From the NCBI GenBank assembly GCA_938003715.1, contig CALKYK010000493.1, forward strand, positions 1-21,280: a stretch of 21,280 nt of DNA, written 5' to 3'. The notes below the pieces were generated by a model. That model made no database searches. It was not told where the DNA came from and saw only the letters and a list, made by a program, of their open reading frames with translations. The DNA is from an uncultured Gammaproteobacteria bacterium (GTDB lineage: Bacteria; Pseudomonadota; Gammaproteobacteria; Steroidobacterales; Woeseiaceae). Of this stretch, positions 20,674 to 21,280 are shown piece after piece (within the stretch, counting starts at the first letter, position 1; each line of letters opens with the position of its first letter). The position numbers and the translations under genes are program-made.

Positions 20674-20793
20674 GCCTAACGACCAAGCTCACGGGCGCCA
20701 GTAGCTGGCGCGCCTGTTGATTGCATCAAAGTATAGACCTTGCAGGAGGCGTGACAGCTGCGCCCGGGCGGCCAGTGCAGCGCATTGTTAGGT
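20674..20793 (-). repeat. attC site, 120-bp class, intact cores
   Basis: The cores GCCTAAC (20674-20680) and GTTAGGT (20787-20793) both match the consensus exactly. The interior starts GACCAAGCTCACGGGCGCCA and ends GGCCAGTGCAGCGCATT, and GTGACAGCTGCGCCC pairs back across the centre. It is the best preserved site and is shared in length with those at 15882 and 17657. Confidence 0.94.
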
Positions 20794-21213
20794 GGTTCTT
20801 TCATCACTACTCGGACTCAATTTCCTAACGCTGAAGTACACGGCCGCAAGAACCGCCGCCGCGGACACGGTGTATGGCACCATGAACTCCAGGGTTGCTG
20901 AGAGCACATATTGCAGGAATTCTGGATCCGACGCTTGATGCCAAATGCTGTAAAGAAACCCCCATGCCATGATTACCGAGAATTGCGATAGAAATCGACA
21001 TCTTAGTAATGCACCAACGATCGCTACCGAAGAACCAATCACTCCGCCCAGAATCAGGTGGTAGGTTTGCCATGCACTGAAGTACGAAGCATCAATTTCG
21101 ACGATCGTAGGTCCAGATATTGCTGGGTTGAAATACTCCCCTATTTTTGCACCGACGTAAGCAGCAGCAAAAAGTGCGGGAATTGCAAACTTAAGGTTTG
21201 GTTGGCGCAACAC
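20788..21213 (-). CDS. Cassette gene: membrane protein, 141 aa
   Basis: The frame is open to 21276, but 21212-21280 is attC sequence, so the true start is the GTG at 21213 or the next TTG at 21210, both just past the R' core. The product then has four hydrophobic segments near residues 9-25, 46-68, 75-90 and 110-131. Its tail is S-V-R-K-L-S-P-S-S-D-E-R-T-T. A short W-Q-T-Y-H-L-I-L-G-G motif lies at the start of helix 2. No family is recognised. The TAA is in the R'' core of the attC at 20674. Confidence 0.68.
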   Translation of the reverse strand: MLRQPNLKFAIPALFAAAYVGAKIGEYFNPAISGPTIVEIDASYFSAWQTYHLILGGVIGSSVAIVGALLRCRFLSQFSVIMAWGFLYSIWHQASDPEFLQYVLSATLEFMVPYTVSAAAVLAAVYFSVRKLSPSSDERTT

Positions 21214-21280
21214 CGAACGTTCCAGCATACGCGCGCCAGGTGACTGGCGCGGTTCTTGCCACAAGAATAGCAACATATTG
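21212..21280 (-). repeat. Partial attC site at the right edge
   Basis: ACCGAAC (21212-21218, one change from RYYYAAC) is followed by CGCGCGCCAGGTGACTGGCG, the palindromic GCGCCAG/CTGGCG block of the 120-bp class. The remainder is outside the window, so the cassette array continues to the right. Confidence 0.7.

Larger units (their letters stand above)
9762..21280 (-). mobile_element. Integron gene-cassette array (no integrase in the window)
   Basis: From here to the right edge small leftward genes alternate with imperfect palindromes bounded on each side by attC cores (plus-strand RYYYAAC on the left, GTTRRRY on the right). At least eleven such elements are recognisable, six of them exactly 97 bases. 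Genes read from the R' end of one attC to the R'' end of the next, as in integron cassettes, and several stop codons fall inside the R'' core. With this polarity attI and intI should be to the right of the window. Either this is the distal part of a chromosomal integron or a cluster of attC sites without an integrase (CALIN); the window cannot decide. Confidence 0.88.

Noticed and set aside
9762..21280. The regularly spaced repeats as a CRISPR array
   Set aside because: The repeats are 58-120 bp, diverged, and separated by whole genes; the core heptamers and palindromic arms fit attC, and there are no cas genes.

Overview
The window looks like chromosomal DNA of an environmental, moderately high-GC gammaproteobacterium. 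This is inferred from a TrmH clearly of the proteobacterial type, the ArsC/carbonic anhydrase pair and the dense codon usage; no rRNA or other taxonomic marker is present. Every convincing gene reads leftward on the minus strand, except one broken trmH on the plus strand. No tRNA, rRNA, transposase, integrase or CRISPR array was found.

Left part (about 1-9.7 kb) is compact DNA with short or overlapping gene junctions. Read right to left it carries a GNAT acetyltransferase, a VOC protein, a small anchored protein, a short MreB/actin-like protein, a second VOC protein, a polytopic membrane protein, and a secreted intradiol-dioxygenase-like protein that lacks one expected tyrosine ligand. Then come a DUF4304 protein, two membrane proteins, a third VOC protein, a DUF4177-like lipoprotein, two more GNAT enzymes, a four-helix membrane protein, a cupin, an unknown protein, a beta-carbonic anhydrase and the start of an arsenate reductase/LMW phosphatase. 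These are stress, detoxification and small-molecule modification functions with no single pathway.

Right part (about 9.76 kb to the right edge) is an integron gene-cassette array. Small single genes, all in one orientation, are separated by imperfectly palindromic elements bounded by RYYYAAC and GTTRRRY cores. These are attC recombination sites. Six are exactly 97 bp, three are 120 bp, three are 112 bp, and others are shorter or degenerate. In seven cassettes the stop codon lies inside the R'' core, and several genes start just after the R' core with a GGAG-type ribosome-binding site. Cassette products include a DUF6882-type protein, a DUF1963 protein, a YcxB-like protein, a VOC protein, a stand-alone UvrD/PcrA C-terminal domain, an ABM-fold protein, two paralogous membrane proteins, signal-peptide or lipoprotein products and several unknowns. 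No integrase is visible. Cassette polarity predicts that intI/attI, if they exist, lie beyond the right edge.

Inside the array, between two attC-like sites, lies an antisense trmH with an in-frame amber codon and substituted motif residues. Two very short cassette ORFs (37 and 53 codons) with ribosome-binding sites are also described.
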